A stretch of DNA of 64,000 bases from Ruegeria atlantica (GTDB lineage Bacteria > Pseudomonadota > Alphaproteobacteria > Rhodobacterales > Rhodobacteraceae), in assembly GCF_013032455.1 (NCBI RefSeq), contig NZ_WQCF01000002.1, positions 124,001-188,000 of the forward strand. Direction: 5' to 3'. Under the pieces are notes generated by a model. It saw only the letters and a list, made by a program, of their open reading frames with translations. It was not told the DNA's origin and did no database searches. Numbering within the stretch: the stretch's first letter is position 1; every line of letters starts with the position of its first letter. Below are positions 44,731 through 53,792 of this stretch, piece after piece. Made by a program: the position numbers and the translations under genes.

Positions 44731-45746
44731 GCTGGTGGCCCAAGTGATTGACGTTCTACTATGCGAGTGGACAGCCGTACGCCTGTGCCAGCCCTGCGAT
44801 TTTCAAGCATCCCGACCAACTCCAGCGCTGCGCGGCGGCCCATTTCCCGATGGGGCACATGCACGGTTGTCAGGGCCGGCGTGGCGATCCGAGCCAGCTC
44901 GATATCGTCAAATCCAGTGATTGAAACGTCCCTGGGCACCTGCAGCCCCATTTCTCTTGCCCTGTGCAAGGCACCCACGGCCAGAACGTCGTTGCCGCAC
45001 AAAATTGCGGTGGGCGGGTTGGGCCGGGACATCATCTGGGAAAATGCCTCGGCACCATTTTCAATCTCATATGGTGTTTCGATGATGGCCAGATCAGATG
45101 AAGGCATATCATGCTGCTTTAATGCGTTTTTGACGCCTTCGATCCTCAGCCGTGCGCGATCATTGCCCGCGCTGATGCCGGAAATCACGCCGATCTTTCT
45201 GTGTCCCAGTTCGATTACACGGGTTGCCAGCTCGGCCATCGCCATTCGGTTGTCAAATCCGATTGAGGTAACCTGCGCGTGGGGCAGATAGGACCAGGCT
45301 ACCAGGGCGGGGATGTTCCTGCGCTCAAGGTCATTGTAAATTCGCGGATTGCGATCGTGCCCGATTAGCAGCAACCCATCTGCGCCACGCGCGACCAGAG
45401 TGCGGATCTGCTCTTCTTCGATATCGGGTTCATAGGCCGAGCTTGAGACCAGCAGGGTATAGCCGTGTTTGTGCAACTCTTCCTGAAACGCCTGTAGGCC
45501 GCGGGCAAAGATAGCATTTTCCATGGTGGGAATGATCGCGCCGATCGTCGAACTCCGCTTGGCTGCCATCACCCGCGCGGCAAAGTTCGGCATATAGCCC
45601 AACGTATCCACTGCGGACAGCACCCGCTGGCGCGTTGCCTCGACCACGCGATCCGGGTTGTTCAGACAGCGCGAAACGGTGGCCGTCGACACCCCGGCCA
45701 GTTTGGCGACATCATCCAATGTTGGCGCTGATCCAAGTTTCGACAT
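44727..45746 (-). CDS. LacI-family transcriptional regulator of the DHPS locus
   Basis: 339 residues from ATG 45746. N-terminal HTH and hinge: LDDVAKLAGVSTATVSRCLNNPD, then VLSAVDTLGYMPNFAARVMAA. A periplasmic-binding-like sugar/ligand domain follows (GAIIPTMENAIFARGLQAFQ). It is divergent from the transporter and catabolic genes, and two LacI-type palindromes lie between them, so it is the probable repressor or activator of the sulfonate operon. The inducer could be DHPS or a pathway intermediate. The assignment as local regulator is strong by operator position. Confidence 0.93.
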   Translation of the reverse strand: MSKLGSAPTLDDVAKLAGVSTATVSRCLNNPDRVVEATRQRVLSAVDTLGYMPNFAARVMAAKRSSTIGAIIPTMENAIFARGLQAFQEELHKHGYTLLVSSSAYEPDIEEEQIRTLVARGADGLLLIGHDRNPRIYNDLERRNIPALVAWSYLPHAQVTSIGFDNRMAMAELATRVIELGHRKIGVISGISAGNDRARLRIEGVKNALKQHDMPSSDLAIIETPYEIENGAEAFSQMMSRPNPPTAILCGNDVLAVGALHRAREMGLQVPRDVSITGFDDIELARIATPALTTVHVPHREMGRRAALELVGMLENRRAGTGVRLSTRIVERQSLGPPA

Positions 45747-45812
45747 TTTCAAACCCGTAATTTGCTTTTGCCAATAACTCTAAACTTAAGAATGGTGCAA
45801 GAAAAGCGATTG

Positions 45813-45847
45813 TGTAAGCGCTTGCATTTTTCATGTAAGCGCTTACA
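45813..45847. promoter_or_regulatory. Two LacI-family operators, 21 bp apart
   Basis: TGTAAGCGCTTGCA (45813-45826) and the perfect palindrome TGTAAGCGCTTACA (45834-45847). Centres are 21 bp apart, two helical turns, allowing two dimers on the same DNA face. They lie between the lacI-type gene and the divergent operon. The central GCGC/CG step matches the usual LacI-family half-site symmetry. Confidence 0.88.
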
Positions 45848-45883
45848 AATAGCGTCGGGCCGAATCTATAGGGAGTCCGGAGA

Positions 45884-46069
45884 ATGTTTCTGATCGCATC
45901 CGTCATCGTGTTCGTCATCTACTTTGCGAACGTCGCAATGGGGGCTTTTGCGGGCAGTGCGTTTCTTGGGGACGTAGGAGAAATGTTGGTCCTGTTCGCG
46001 GCGTCGATCCTGTTCGTTGTCGCAATTTTGAAAAAGGAAGCTGATCGTGACGCTGAAAGCGACAGCTGA
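45884..46069 (+). CDS. Small membrane protein, 61 residues
   Basis: ATG 45884 with GGAGTCCGGAG upstream. Two hydrophobic stretches (FLIASVIVFVIYFANVAM and EMLVLFAASILFVVAIL) and an acidic C terminus. It is the first gene behind the two operators and precedes the TRAP binding protein by 24 bp, so it is part of the operon. Not recognised as a known family. It could assist the TRAP permease; this is only suggested by position. Confidence 0.75.
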   Translation: MFLIASVIVFVIYFANVAMGAFAGSAFLGDVGEMLVLFAASILFVVAILKKEADRDAESDS

Positions 46070-46093
46070 CTTTTTTGCTTGGGAGGGCAATTG

Positions 46094-47239
46094 ATGAACA
46101 ACGACAAGAACGAACTGGCATCGGAAGAGCGCCGCAATTTCCTGAAACTCAGCGCAACTGGCGCCTTTACCGCTGCAATGGTCGCTGGCGCCGCTGGCGT
46201 GCTTTGGTCGTCCGAGGCCGCTGCGCAAACCGCCAAAGAAGAGAGTGAGCGCGAGAAGGCCGCTGAGCATGTGATGACCATCGCCACAGCCTATGTGCTG
46301 GGCGCATCACGCAGCTATCCGATCATGCAGTTGGACCTGAAAGAAAACATCCAGAACGCCACGAATGGTAAGGTCTACGTAAAGCTTGCTCCGGGCGGGC
46401 AACTGGGCGCGGGTGGTTCGCTGGTTCAAAAGGTGCAGGGCGGCACCATTCAGGCGGCACAGCATTCGCTGTCGAACTTCGCCCCGTTTGCATCGACAGT
46501 TGACCTGATCAACATGCCATATCTTTGTGGTTCGAACCAGCGCTTCACCAACCTTGTGCACTCCGACACCTGGAAGAATGAAGTTCATCCCAAGGTCGAG
46601 GCCGCGGGGTTCAAGGCGCTGTTCTACGTGGTGATCGACCCGCGCGTTGTTGCGGTGCGTCAAGGTGGTAATCCGGTCGTCACACCGGGTGATATGAGCG
46701 GTATCAAGTTCCGCGTGCCGGGATCAAAAATGCTGCAGCAATATTACCGTATGGTCGGTGCGAACCCGACGCCAGTGGCATGGGGCGAGACACCTTCGGC
46801 GATCAAACAGGGCGTGGCCGATGCGCTCGATCCGTCCGTTGGCGCGCTGTATGTCTTTGGCTTCAAGGATATCCTAAGCCACGTGACCTTTACGCAGGCG
46901 GTGCCGGACAGTCAGGTCTATTCCTGTAATCTTGAGTGGTTCAACTCGATGCCCGCCGATGTGCAGGAAGGCATCATGTGGGGTTCGGAAATGACCAGCC
47001 ACCAGAACCTGTCCAAAGTGCCCTCGGCGCGTGCTTATGCCATGGCCGAGCTGAATAAGGCAGGCGTACAATTCCAGTCGCTGACCGGTGATCAGTTGGC
47101 CGAATGGCAAGACGCTGGCGGTTATCAACGGTCCGAATGGGATCCGTTCAAGACCGAACTGGCTGGCTCGATGGACAACTTCGAGAAACTGGTCGAGGCC
47201 GCCGGAACGCAGGGCAAATACTACGTCCACGACGCGTGA
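46094..47239 (+). CDS. TRAP transporter substrate-binding protein (DctP family), probable DHPS uptake
   Basis: 381 residues from ATG 46094. N terminus has a twin-arginine signal (RRNFLKLSATGAF) ending near EAAAQ. Then the TRAP-binding fold: NATNGKVYVKLAPGGQLG, PGDMSGIKFRVPGSKML, PVAWGETPSAIKQGVADALDP, the last containing the conserved carboxylate/sulfonate-binding region. It captures the substrate in the periplasm and delivers it to the two membrane genes that follow. Neighbouring enzymes make 2,3-dihydroxypropane-1-sulfonate the likely ligand. Confidence 0.92.
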   Translation: MNNDKNELASEERRNFLKLSATGAFTAAMVAGAAGVLWSSEAAAQTAKEESEREKAAEHVMTIATAYVLGASRSYPIMQLDLKENIQNATNGKVYVKLAPGGQLGAGGSLVQKVQGGTIQAAQHSLSNFAPFASTVDLINMPYLCGSNQRFTNLVHSDTWKNEVHPKVEAAGFKALFYVVIDPRVVAVRQGGNPVVTPGDMSGIKFRVPGSKMLQQYYRMVGANPTPVAWGETPSAIKQGVADALDPSVGALYVFGFKDILSHVTFTQAVPDSQVYSCNLEWFNSMPADVQEGIMWGSEMTSHQNLSKVPSARAYAMAELNKAGVQFQSLTGDQLAEWQDAGGYQRSEWDPFKTELAGSMDNFEKLVEAAGTQGKYYVHDA

Positions 47240-47349
47240 TGCCATTTTGGGCACCCATGCAGGGTGCCCGGTTTTACCACTGACAGTCAGGCCTGAATGG
47301 CCCGAGACAGAAGGCCTGCGCCTGGCTGTTCCATCGCCGAGGGATACGG

Positions 47350-47862
47350 ATGACCGTTCTTCAAAACATAGATCGCAACGCCGAACGCTGGCTGCTGCTG
47401 GTTTTTTACGTGATGCTGGTCATAACCATGGCCATCGAGGTTTTGCGGCGTGAGATTTTCGCGTTTTCCTCGATCTGGGGCGAAGAGATCGTCCGTTATT
47501 CCTTTATCTATCTCGCGTGGATCGGGGCGGCGGCGGCAGTCAAGGAACGTGCCCATATCCGCATCGACGTGATCATGCATTATTTACCGCAACGTCCCAA
47601 GGCGCTGCTGTATATCTTTGGCGATCTGGTGATGTTCGCCGTAGCGATCATCGCGTTGTACTGGTCGTTCGAGGCGGTTCACGTCTCGGCCAAGTTTGGG
47701 TCGGTGACGGATGGTCTTCGGGTTTCCAAAGTCTGGTTCCTGATGGCTGTACCCACTGGGTTTGCGCTGATGATATGGCGGCTGCTCCAGTCTTTCCTGC
47801 GTGATTTGAAATCCCTTCGCGACGGCACGCCCGTCTTCGAAGGCGACAAGCTGTTTGACTGA
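47350..47862 (+). CDS. TRAP transporter small permease (DctQ family)
   Basis: 170 residues, four membrane segments. Family wording: NAERWLLLVFYVMLVITMAIEVLRREIFAFSSIWGEEIVRY and FIYLAWIGAAAAVKERAHIRIDV. It stabilises and works with the large permease, whose gene starts 11 bp after its stop. Part of the DHPS operon. Confidence 0.93.
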   Translation: MTVLQNIDRNAERWLLLVFYVMLVITMAIEVLRREIFAFSSIWGEEIVRYSFIYLAWIGAAAAVKERAHIRIDVIMHYLPQRPKALLYIFGDLVMFAVAIIALYWSFEAVHVSAKFGSVTDGLRVSKVWFLMAVPTGFALMIWRLLQSFLRDLKSLRDGTPVFEGDKLFD

Positions 47863-47873
47863 GGAGAGACCGG

Positions 47874-49202
47874 ATGCTTTGGAATACCCTCAATCAAACC
47901 GTTGAACTGGGTTGGGATTTCTATATCCCGGTCATTCTGTTCGTTGCTCTGATCGCTGTGGCCGTTCCGGTATGGGCCGCCATCGGTTCTGCTGCGATTG
48001 TTATGTTGATCATGTCCGGTGACCTGCCACTGAGCCTTGTAGGTGAGAGCCTGTTCACTGGCATCGACGCCTTTGCCCTGACTGCCGTCCCACTGTTTAT
48101 CCTGACCGGAGACGTGTTGGTGCGCACCGGTCTGTCGCGCAAGTTTCTGGATGTGGCCGAGGCTTTGACCTGTTTCGCCAAAGGTGGTTTCGGATCAGCC
48201 ACGGTGCTTGTCTGCGGTATGTTCGCGGCCATTTCGGGCTCGGACGCGGCAGGAGCCGCAGCGGTGGGCCGCATGACGATCAACCGACTGGTCGAAAGCG
48301 GCTATCCGCGCCCCTATGCCTGCGCGCTGGTGGCGGCCGGGGCCTGTACAGGCATCCTGATCCCGCCCTCGATTGCCTATATCATCATCGGTTTGGTGCT
48401 GGGCATATCCGCCTCGACCCTGTTCCTGGCGGCGCTGATCCCTGGTCTGGCCATTCTGATCTCGATCCTGATCACAAACATCATCATGAACCGCATCTAC
48501 GCCTATGAGGGCGGCGGCATGATGACCATGGGCGAATGGCTGGCCAATCTGGGCAAGGCACTGAAATCTGGCTGGTATGCCTTCATCGTACCCGGCATCA
48601 TCTTCTACGGCATCTTCTCGGGCCGCCTGACGCCGACCGAGGCCGGTGCAACAGCCGTGGTTGTCACCATCATCATGGGCTTTATCCTGCGCACGCTGAC
48701 ACTGGCTGACTTCCCCTCGATGCTGGTTAGCTCGGCCAAGGTGAATGGTGTGATCCTTCCGATCATTGCTTTCTCGGCCCCTCTGGCCGAGGCGCTGGCG
48801 ATCATGGGCGTGCCGCAGGGCTTTGTTACCTCGGTGACCTCGCTGACAGATGATCCGTACCTACTGATATTGCTGATGATCGGAATTCTGATCGCTGCGG
48901 GCTGCGTCATGGAAACGACGCCGAACATCGTGATCCTTGCGCCGATCCTGAAACCGCTGGCCGACAATATCGGCATGAACGAAATCCAGTTTTGCATCAT
49001 GATGATCACCGCGTTGGGTGTGGGTTTTATCACTCCGCCACTTGGTCTTAACCTGTTCGTCGTATCTGGCATTACAGGTGAGTCCATTCTGAAGATTGCT
49101 GCCCGCGCCGTGCCTTTCGTACTAACGATGCTGATCGTGGTGATCCTGATCGCCTATGTTCCGGCGGTGTCGACCACCTTGCTTCCTGAAATCTACCAAT
49201 AG
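47874..49202 (+). CDS. TRAP transporter large permease (DctM family)
   Basis: 442 residues with about twelve membrane segments. Conserved DctM blocks: PLFILTGDVLVRTGLSRK, ISGSDAAGAAAVGRM, GYPRPYACALVAAGACTGILIPPSIAYI, GRLTPTEAGATAVV and VGFITPPLGLNLFVVSG. It forms the sodium-driven transport path. Only three bases separate its stop from the region leading to hpsN. Confidence 0.95.
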   Translation: MLWNTLNQTVELGWDFYIPVILFVALIAVAVPVWAAIGSAAIVMLIMSGDLPLSLVGESLFTGIDAFALTAVPLFILTGDVLVRTGLSRKFLDVAEALTCFAKGGFGSATVLVCGMFAAISGSDAAGAAAVGRMTINRLVESGYPRPYACALVAAGACTGILIPPSIAYIIIGLVLGISASTLFLAALIPGLAILISILITNIIMNRIYAYEGGGMMTMGEWLANLGKALKSGWYAFIVPGIIFYGIFSGRLTPTEAGATAVVVTIIMGFILRTLTLADFPSMLVSSAKVNGVILPIIAFSAPLAEALAIMGVPQGFVTSVTSLTDDPYLLILLMIGILIAAGCVMETTPNIVILAPILKPLADNIGMNEIQFCIMMITALGVGFITPPLGLNLFVVSGITGESILKIAARAVPFVLTMLIVVILIAYVPAVSTTLLPEIYQ

Positions 49203-49214
49203 GACTTGCTGACT

Positions 49215-50522
49215 ATGCCGCGTGACTATCTGAAAAAGGCGACCCTGACGGCGCAATCCCATGCCACCGAGGTGCACGATACGGTCAAGACGATCCTTGC
49301 CGATATCGAGGCAGGAGGCGACGCCAAGGCGTTGGAATATGCAGCCAAGTTCGACAAGTTCGATGGGAATGTCCTGATGACCCAGGATGAAATCGACGCT
49401 GCCATCGCGTTGGTGCCCGAGAAGCTTAAGGAAGATATTCGCTTTGCCCATGACAATGTGCGCCGCTTTGCCGAGACGCAAAAGGCCACCGTGTCGGATG
49501 TGCAGATGGAGATCGTGCCTGGCTTTGTCGCAGGTCAAAAGGCGATCCCGGTGGATGCGGCAGGCTGCTATGTGCCCGGCGGGCGGTATAGCCATATCGC
49601 CAGTGCCATCATGACGGTTACAACGGCCAAAGTGGCGGGTTGCCGCCATATCACAGCGTGCTCCCCGCCAAAGCCGGGTGAAGGCGTCGCACCCGCGATC
49701 GTCTATGCCGCGCATATCTGTGGGGCCGACAGCATTCTGGCCATGGGCGGCGTGCAGGGTGTGGCGGCGATGACATACGGCTTATTCGGTTTGCCGCGCG
49801 CCAATATCCTTGTGGGTCCGGGCAATCAGTTCGTGGCCGAGGCCAAGCGCATACTCTACGGCAAGGTCGGCATCGACATGATTGCAGGCCCAACCGATAG
49901 TCTGATCTTGGCCGACAGCAGCGCTGACGCCAAAGTCGTTGCGACCGATTTGGTCAGTCAAGCCGAGCACGGATACAACTCGCCGGTCTGGCTGGTGACG
50001 GATGATCGCGGGTTGGCGCAGAAGGTCATGGAACTGGTGCCTTCGCTTATTGAAGACCTGCCCGAGTTGAATCGCGATAACGCCGCTGCTGCTTGGCGTG
50101 ACTATGCTGAGGTCATCGTCTGTTCGGACCGTGACGAAATGGCGGCCTGTTCGGATGAATACGCGCCGGAACACCTGACCGTTCAGGCCGAGGATCTTGA
50201 TTGGTGGCTGAACCGGTTGACCTGCTATGGATCTCTCTTTCTGGGTGAGGAAACCACGGTATCGTATGGCGACAAGGCCACAGGCACCAACCACGTGCTG
50301 CCCACCTCGGGTGCGGCCAGCTATACAGGCGGGTTGAGTGTCCACAAATATATGAAAATCGTGACATGGCAGCGGGCAACGCGGGAAGGTTCCAAATCCA
50401 TAGCGGTGGCAACCGCCCGCATTTCGCGTCTGGAAGGGATGGAAGGGCATGCCCGCGCCGCAGATGTGCGCCTGGCCAAGTATTTCCCCGATGAACAGTT
50501 CGACCTGACCGCAGATGGATGA
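49215..50522 (+). CDS. hpsN: DHPS 3-dehydrogenase (HpsN), histidinol dehydrogenase family
   Basis: 435 residues from ATG 49215. Histidinol-dehydrogenase fold with PVDAAGCYVPGGRYSHIASA, DMIAGPTDSLILAD, EYAPEHLTVQ and NHVLPTSGAASYTGGLSVHKYMK. HpsN uses NAD to oxidise (R)-2,3-dihydroxypropane-1-sulfonate twice to (R)-sulfolactate. Biosynthetic HisD is excluded by neighbours: TRAP transporter, two further dehydrogenases and sulfopyruvate decarboxylase. The stop overlaps the next start (ATGGATGA region at 50515-50522). Confidence 0.9.
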   Translation: MPRDYLKKATLTAQSHATEVHDTVKTILADIEAGGDAKALEYAAKFDKFDGNVLMTQDEIDAAIALVPEKLKEDIRFAHDNVRRFAETQKATVSDVQMEIVPGFVAGQKAIPVDAAGCYVPGGRYSHIASAIMTVTTAKVAGCRHITACSPPKPGEGVAPAIVYAAHICGADSILAMGGVQGVAAMTYGLFGLPRANILVGPGNQFVAEAKRILYGKVGIDMIAGPTDSLILADSSADAKVVATDLVSQAEHGYNSPVWLVTDDRGLAQKVMELVPSLIEDLPELNRDNAAAAWRDYAEVIVCSDRDEMAACSDEYAPEHLTVQAEDLDWWLNRLTCYGSLFLGEETTVSYGDKATGTNHVLPTSGAASYTGGLSVHKYMKIVTWQRATREGSKSIAVATARISRLEGMEGHARAADVRLAKYFPDEQFDLTADG

Positions 50523-51276
50523 CCCCAGAACACTGTTTGATCTGACGGGGCGCGTCGCCTGTGTCACCGGCGCCAGCTCGGGTCTTGGCCGCCGGTCAGC
50601 TGCGGCGCTGGCTGCCGCGGGGGCGCGTGTCGTCGGTGTTGCGCGGCGCGCCGAGGCGTTAGCCGAAATGAAGAACGAGATCGGTGAAAATGCCGATGCC
50701 GTAGTGGCTGACATCGCTGATAGGTCAAACATCGTTGCTCTAGTTGATCGCATCGGTGCCAAGTTCGGCGCGCCGGACATTGTCGTCCATGCCGCCGGAG
50801 TAAACACCCGCGAGACAGCGGATGAAGTCACACCAGAAGGATGGGACGCGACGCTGGCGCTGAACCTGAGCGCTCCGTTTTTCCTGAGTCAGGCGATGGT
50901 TCCTGCCATGAAGGACCGGGGCTGGGGGCGGATCGTCAATTTCGCATCCTTGCAAACCACGCGGGCCTTTCCGGGCGGTATCGCTTATGGGGCAACCAAG
51001 GCCGGGATAGGGCAGTTGACCCGCGCAATGGCCGAGGCGTGGTCGCGTTTCGGCATCACCGCAAACGCAATCGGTCCGGGTTTCTTTCCGACGGAACTGA
51101 CGCAAACGGTATTCGATGACCCTGATCGTGCAGCGCGAAACGCGGCCCAAACTTGCGTCCAGCGAAACGGAAGAATGGACGATATCGACGGGCCGATCCT
51201 GTTTTTGAGTTCGAAAGCATCAGACTATGTCACCGGGCAGGTCCTGATGGTTGACGGAGGATTTACGGCGAAATGA
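50515..51276 (+). CDS. hpsO: SDR-family DHPS 2-dehydrogenase (HpsO-like)
   Basis: 253 residues, classical SDR. CVTGASSGLGRRSA (cofactor), NFASLQ with catalytic Ser, YGATKAGIGQLTRAMA with Tyr-x-x-x-Lys, and NAIGPGFFPTELT. In known DHPS pathways HpsO and HpsP interconvert the DHPS enantiomers through the 2-keto compound, so that (S)-DHPS can enter via HpsN. Start ATG 50515 overlaps hpsN by eight bases. Function assigned by family plus operon order. Confidence 0.85.
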   Translation: MDDPRTLFDLTGRVACVTGASSGLGRRSAAALAAAGARVVGVARRAEALAEMKNEIGENADAVVADIADRSNIVALVDRIGAKFGAPDIVVHAAGVNTRETADEVTPEGWDATLALNLSAPFFLSQAMVPAMKDRGWGRIVNFASLQTTRAFPGGIAYGATKAGIGQLTRAMAEAWSRFGITANAIGPGFFPTELTQTVFDDPDRAARNAAQTCVQRNGRMDDIDGPILFLSSKASDYVTGQVLMVDGGFTAK

Positions 51277-52253
51277 AAGCGCTGGTCTATGAAAGTATTG
51301 AACAGGTGGCGTTTCGGGATGTTCCCGATGCCACTCCGCAGTTCGGCGAACACCTCATCCGTATCGAAGCAGTTGGCATTTGCGGCTCGGACATGCACGC
51401 CTATCTGGGCCATGACGCGCGCCGTCCGGCCCCGTTGATCCTTGGGCATGAAGCGGCAGGAACGATCACTGGGGGACCACGTGATGGGACCCGCGTGACC
51501 ATCAATCCGCTGGTAGCCTGCGGCATCTGCCCTGCGTGTACCTCGGGGCGCGAGAACCTATGCGCGGATCGTCAAATCATCTCGATGCCGCCACGTGAGG
51601 GTGCCTTTGCCCAATACGTTGCTATGCCCGACACCAATTTGGTCGAAGTGCCGAACCACGTGAGCTTTGCAAAGGCCGCATTGGCCGAGCCTCTGGCGGT
51701 CAGTTGGCATGCGGTGCGGCTGGGCCTAGAAGCATTGCACCCGGCAATGGCGCTCAAAGCACTGGTGATCGGCGGTGGTGCCATCGGTGTGGCCGCGGCT
51801 TTGGCCTTGTTAGCGATGGGGGTCGAAGATGTTGTGATCGTTGAGCCGAATGACGGTCGTCGGGCCTACTTGCAAGGCATCGGAACTTTCAATGTGGTCA
51901 AAGAGACGGTGGATTCCTTCCCGCTGGTGATAGACGCGGTCGGTTATGCGGCCACGCGCGCCTGGGCTTCGGCGCAGGCGCAACCGGGTGGGGTGATCGC
52001 GCATGTTGGGCTTGGTGAAGACGCCGGAGGGCTGGATATACGCCGCATGACCTTGCAGGAAATCACTTTTATCGGCACCTATACATATACGGCCGAGGAT
52101 TTCCGGCAGACCGCGCAGGCTATTTTTGATGGCCGCCTTGGCGCGCTGGACTGGATCGAGGAACGGAAACTGTCTGAAGGGGCAGAGGCGTTCCGTGAAT
52201 TGCGAAAAGGGGTCGTTGCAGCTCCGAAAATCATCCTCGCGCCGTGGGCGTAG
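51273..52253 (+). CDS. hpsP: Zinc-type alcohol dehydrogenase, DHPS 2-dehydrogenase (HpsP-like)
   Basis: 326 residues. GICGSDMHAYLGHD and LGHEAAG carry the catalytic zinc ligands. CGICPACTSGRENLC supplies the structural-zinc cysteines. VIGGGAIGVAAALALLAMG binds NAD. Start overlaps the hpsO stop (ATGA). Predicted partner of HpsO in racemising DHPS. Family certain, substrate inferred from the operon. Confidence 0.85.
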   Translation: MKALVYESIEQVAFRDVPDATPQFGEHLIRIEAVGICGSDMHAYLGHDARRPAPLILGHEAAGTITGGPRDGTRVTINPLVACGICPACTSGRENLCADRQIISMPPREGAFAQYVAMPDTNLVEVPNHVSFAKAALAEPLAVSWHAVRLGLEALHPAMALKALVIGGGAIGVAAALALLAMGVEDVVIVEPNDGRRAYLQGIGTFNVVKETVDSFPLVIDAVGYAATRAWASAQAQPGGVIAHVGLGEDAGGLDIRRMTLQEITFIGTYTYTAEDFRQTAQAIFDGRLGALDWIEERKLSEGAEAFRELRKGVVAAPKIILAPWA

Positions 52254-52276
52254 GCCCGGAAGAAACGGAGGGATTC

Positions 52277-52687
52277 ATGTATAAGAAAATTCTTGTTCCA
52301 CTGGCGCTGGATCACGGTATCTCACAGCACACACTTGAGGTCGCTCGCGCGCTGTCCGCAAACGACGCTGAGATCGTCGCGCTGCATGTCTATGAAATGC
52401 CTCAGGGTTCGGTCAGCGCCTACCTCGATAAGGATATGGTCGCCGAAGGTTTCCGCGCGGCCAACAGGTTGCTGCGCGAAAAGACCGAGGGGCTTGAGGG
52501 CGTCACGCCCGAGATCATAAAGGGGCATACCGCCCGGACCATCATCGACTACGCCAACGACAACGATGTGGATTGCATCGTCATCGGCTCGCACAAGCCG
52601 GGCCTCAGCGACTATTTCCTTGGCTCGACAGCGTCGCGCGTTGTCCGCCACGCCAAATGCGCGGTGCATGTGCATCGCAGGATCTGA
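52277..52687 (+). CDS. Universal stress protein (UspA family)
   Basis: 136 residues from ATG 52277 with GGAGGGA upstream. Starts MYKKILVPLALDH and ends with the ATP-binding signature GSHKPGLSDYFLGSTASRVVRHAKCAVHV. It may bind ATP and respond to energy state. Usp genes accompany several roseobacter TRAP operons. A specific role in DHPS use is not known. Confidence 0.93.
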   Translation: MYKKILVPLALDHGISQHTLEVARALSANDAEIVALHVYEMPQGSVSAYLDKDMVAEGFRAANRLLREKTEGLEGVTPEIIKGHTARTIIDYANDNDVDCIVIGSHKPGLSDYFLGSTASRVVRHAKCAVHVHRRI

Positions 52688-52734
52688 CCTTTCAATCGCG
52701 CCCATGCGCCCCAAACAGGACTGACAGACCGGAT

Positions 52735-53241
52735 ATGAACATAGACAAGAAGATCACTGACGATCTGGTCGCAAACGATATCTCGTTTGTAACCACCGTG
52801 CCGTGCAAGCAACTGGCCGGAGTCATAGATGAAATCGACAAGAGCGCCAGCATCTATCACATTCCTTCGAACAAAGAAGACGAGGGCATGGGCCTGTGCG
52901 CGGGCGCGTGGATGGGTGGCAAGCGCCCCGCCATCATCATGCAGAACACGGCAATTGGCGTAACCATCAACACGCTGGCAACGCTGATCCAGTTCTACCG
53001 CATGCCGTTGCCCATGCTGATTTCCTATCGCGGAGAGCTGCGTGAACCCATCGCCTGTCAGGTCGAGATGGCGGTACACACCAAGGCGCTGCTGGCGCAG
53101 CTGAATATTCCGACCTACCACTTCCATCATCAGGCGGATGTCGAGGAACTGGATGCGATCCTCAAATATACCTTCATGTGCAATAAACCGGTCGCCATTC
53201 TGACCGACGCCAATTTCTGGGGAGGCTACGGCGACCAATGA
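52735..53241 (+). CDS. comD: Sulfopyruvate decarboxylase alpha subunit (ComD)
   Basis: 168 residues from ATG 52735. TPP-enzyme Pyr domain: ISFVTTVPCKQLAGVIDEI, IPSNKEDEGMGLCAGAWMGG with the catalytic Glu, and IIMQNTAIGVTINTLATL. It pairs with the following gene; the two form sulfopyruvate decarboxylase giving sulfoacetaldehyde and CO2. In methanogens this serves coenzyme M synthesis; here the operon points to catabolism. Stop and next start overlap (ATGA). Confidence 0.93.
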   Translation: MNIDKKITDDLVANDISFVTTVPCKQLAGVIDEIDKSASIYHIPSNKEDEGMGLCAGAWMGGKRPAIIMQNTAIGVTINTLATLIQFYRMPLPMLISYRGELREPIACQVEMAVHTKALLAQLNIPTYHFHHQADVEELDAILKYTFMCNKPVAILTDANFWGGYGDQ

Positions 53242-53792
53242 TCCGTTCTGAAATTCTGAAAGAAATCGCTCCGATCCTGCGTGATCAACTGGTTGTCTGT
53301 AATATCGGCATTCCCAGCCAGGAACTGCACGCCATCGACGACCAGCCAACCAATTTCTACATGCTGGGCACGATGGGTCTGGCCTCGTCCATTGGCCTCG
53401 GGCTGGCGCTGTCGCAACCGAAACCGGTGATCGTGATTGACGGGGACGGCTCGGTTCTGACCAATCTGGGTACGCTGCCGACCATCGCCAACAATGTGGC
53501 GGACAACTATATTCTGCTGATCGTGGACAATGGGTCTTATGGCTCTACCGGGGATCAGCCGACCTATGCGGGTCAGAAAACATCGTTGGCGAGAATGGCC
53601 GAGGCGGCTGGGTGCGAGCGGGTCATAGAATGTCAGGCGCAGGACACAGGCCGAGTGCTGCAAGAAGCGCTGGATGCCAAGCAGATGACCATCATCGTCA
53701 GCAAATGCGAAAGCGGTAACGCCAAGATGCCGCCGATCACAATGGACCCGGTGGTGATCCGTGACCGCTTTATGAAGGCCGTTCAGGCCTGA
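53238..53792 (+). CDS. comE: Sulfopyruvate decarboxylase beta subunit (ComE)
   Basis: 184 residues. TPP-binding PP domain: IGIPSQELHAIDD, MLGTMGLASSIGLGLA, VIDGDGSVLTNLG and ILLIVDNGSYGSTGDQPTY (GDG...N motif for Mg-TPP). Overlaps comD by four bases and the next gene by one base. Together with ComD it makes the C2 intermediate that sulfoacetaldehyde acetyltransferase (Xsc) would desulfonate; xsc is not in the window. Confidence 0.94.
   Translation: MIRSEILKEIAPILRDQLVVCNIGIPSQELHAIDDQPTNFYMLGTMGLASSIGLGLALSQPKPVIVIDGDGSVLTNLGTLPTIANNVADNYILLIVDNGSYGSTGDQPTYAGQKTSLARMAEAAGCERVIECQAQDTGRVLQEALDAKQMTIIVSKCESGNAKMPPITMDPVVIRDRFMKAVQA

Noticed and set aside
49215-50522. Biosynthetic histidinol dehydrogenase HisD
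   Set aside because: No other his genes nearby; all neighbours belong to the sulfonate pathway, which fits HpsN.
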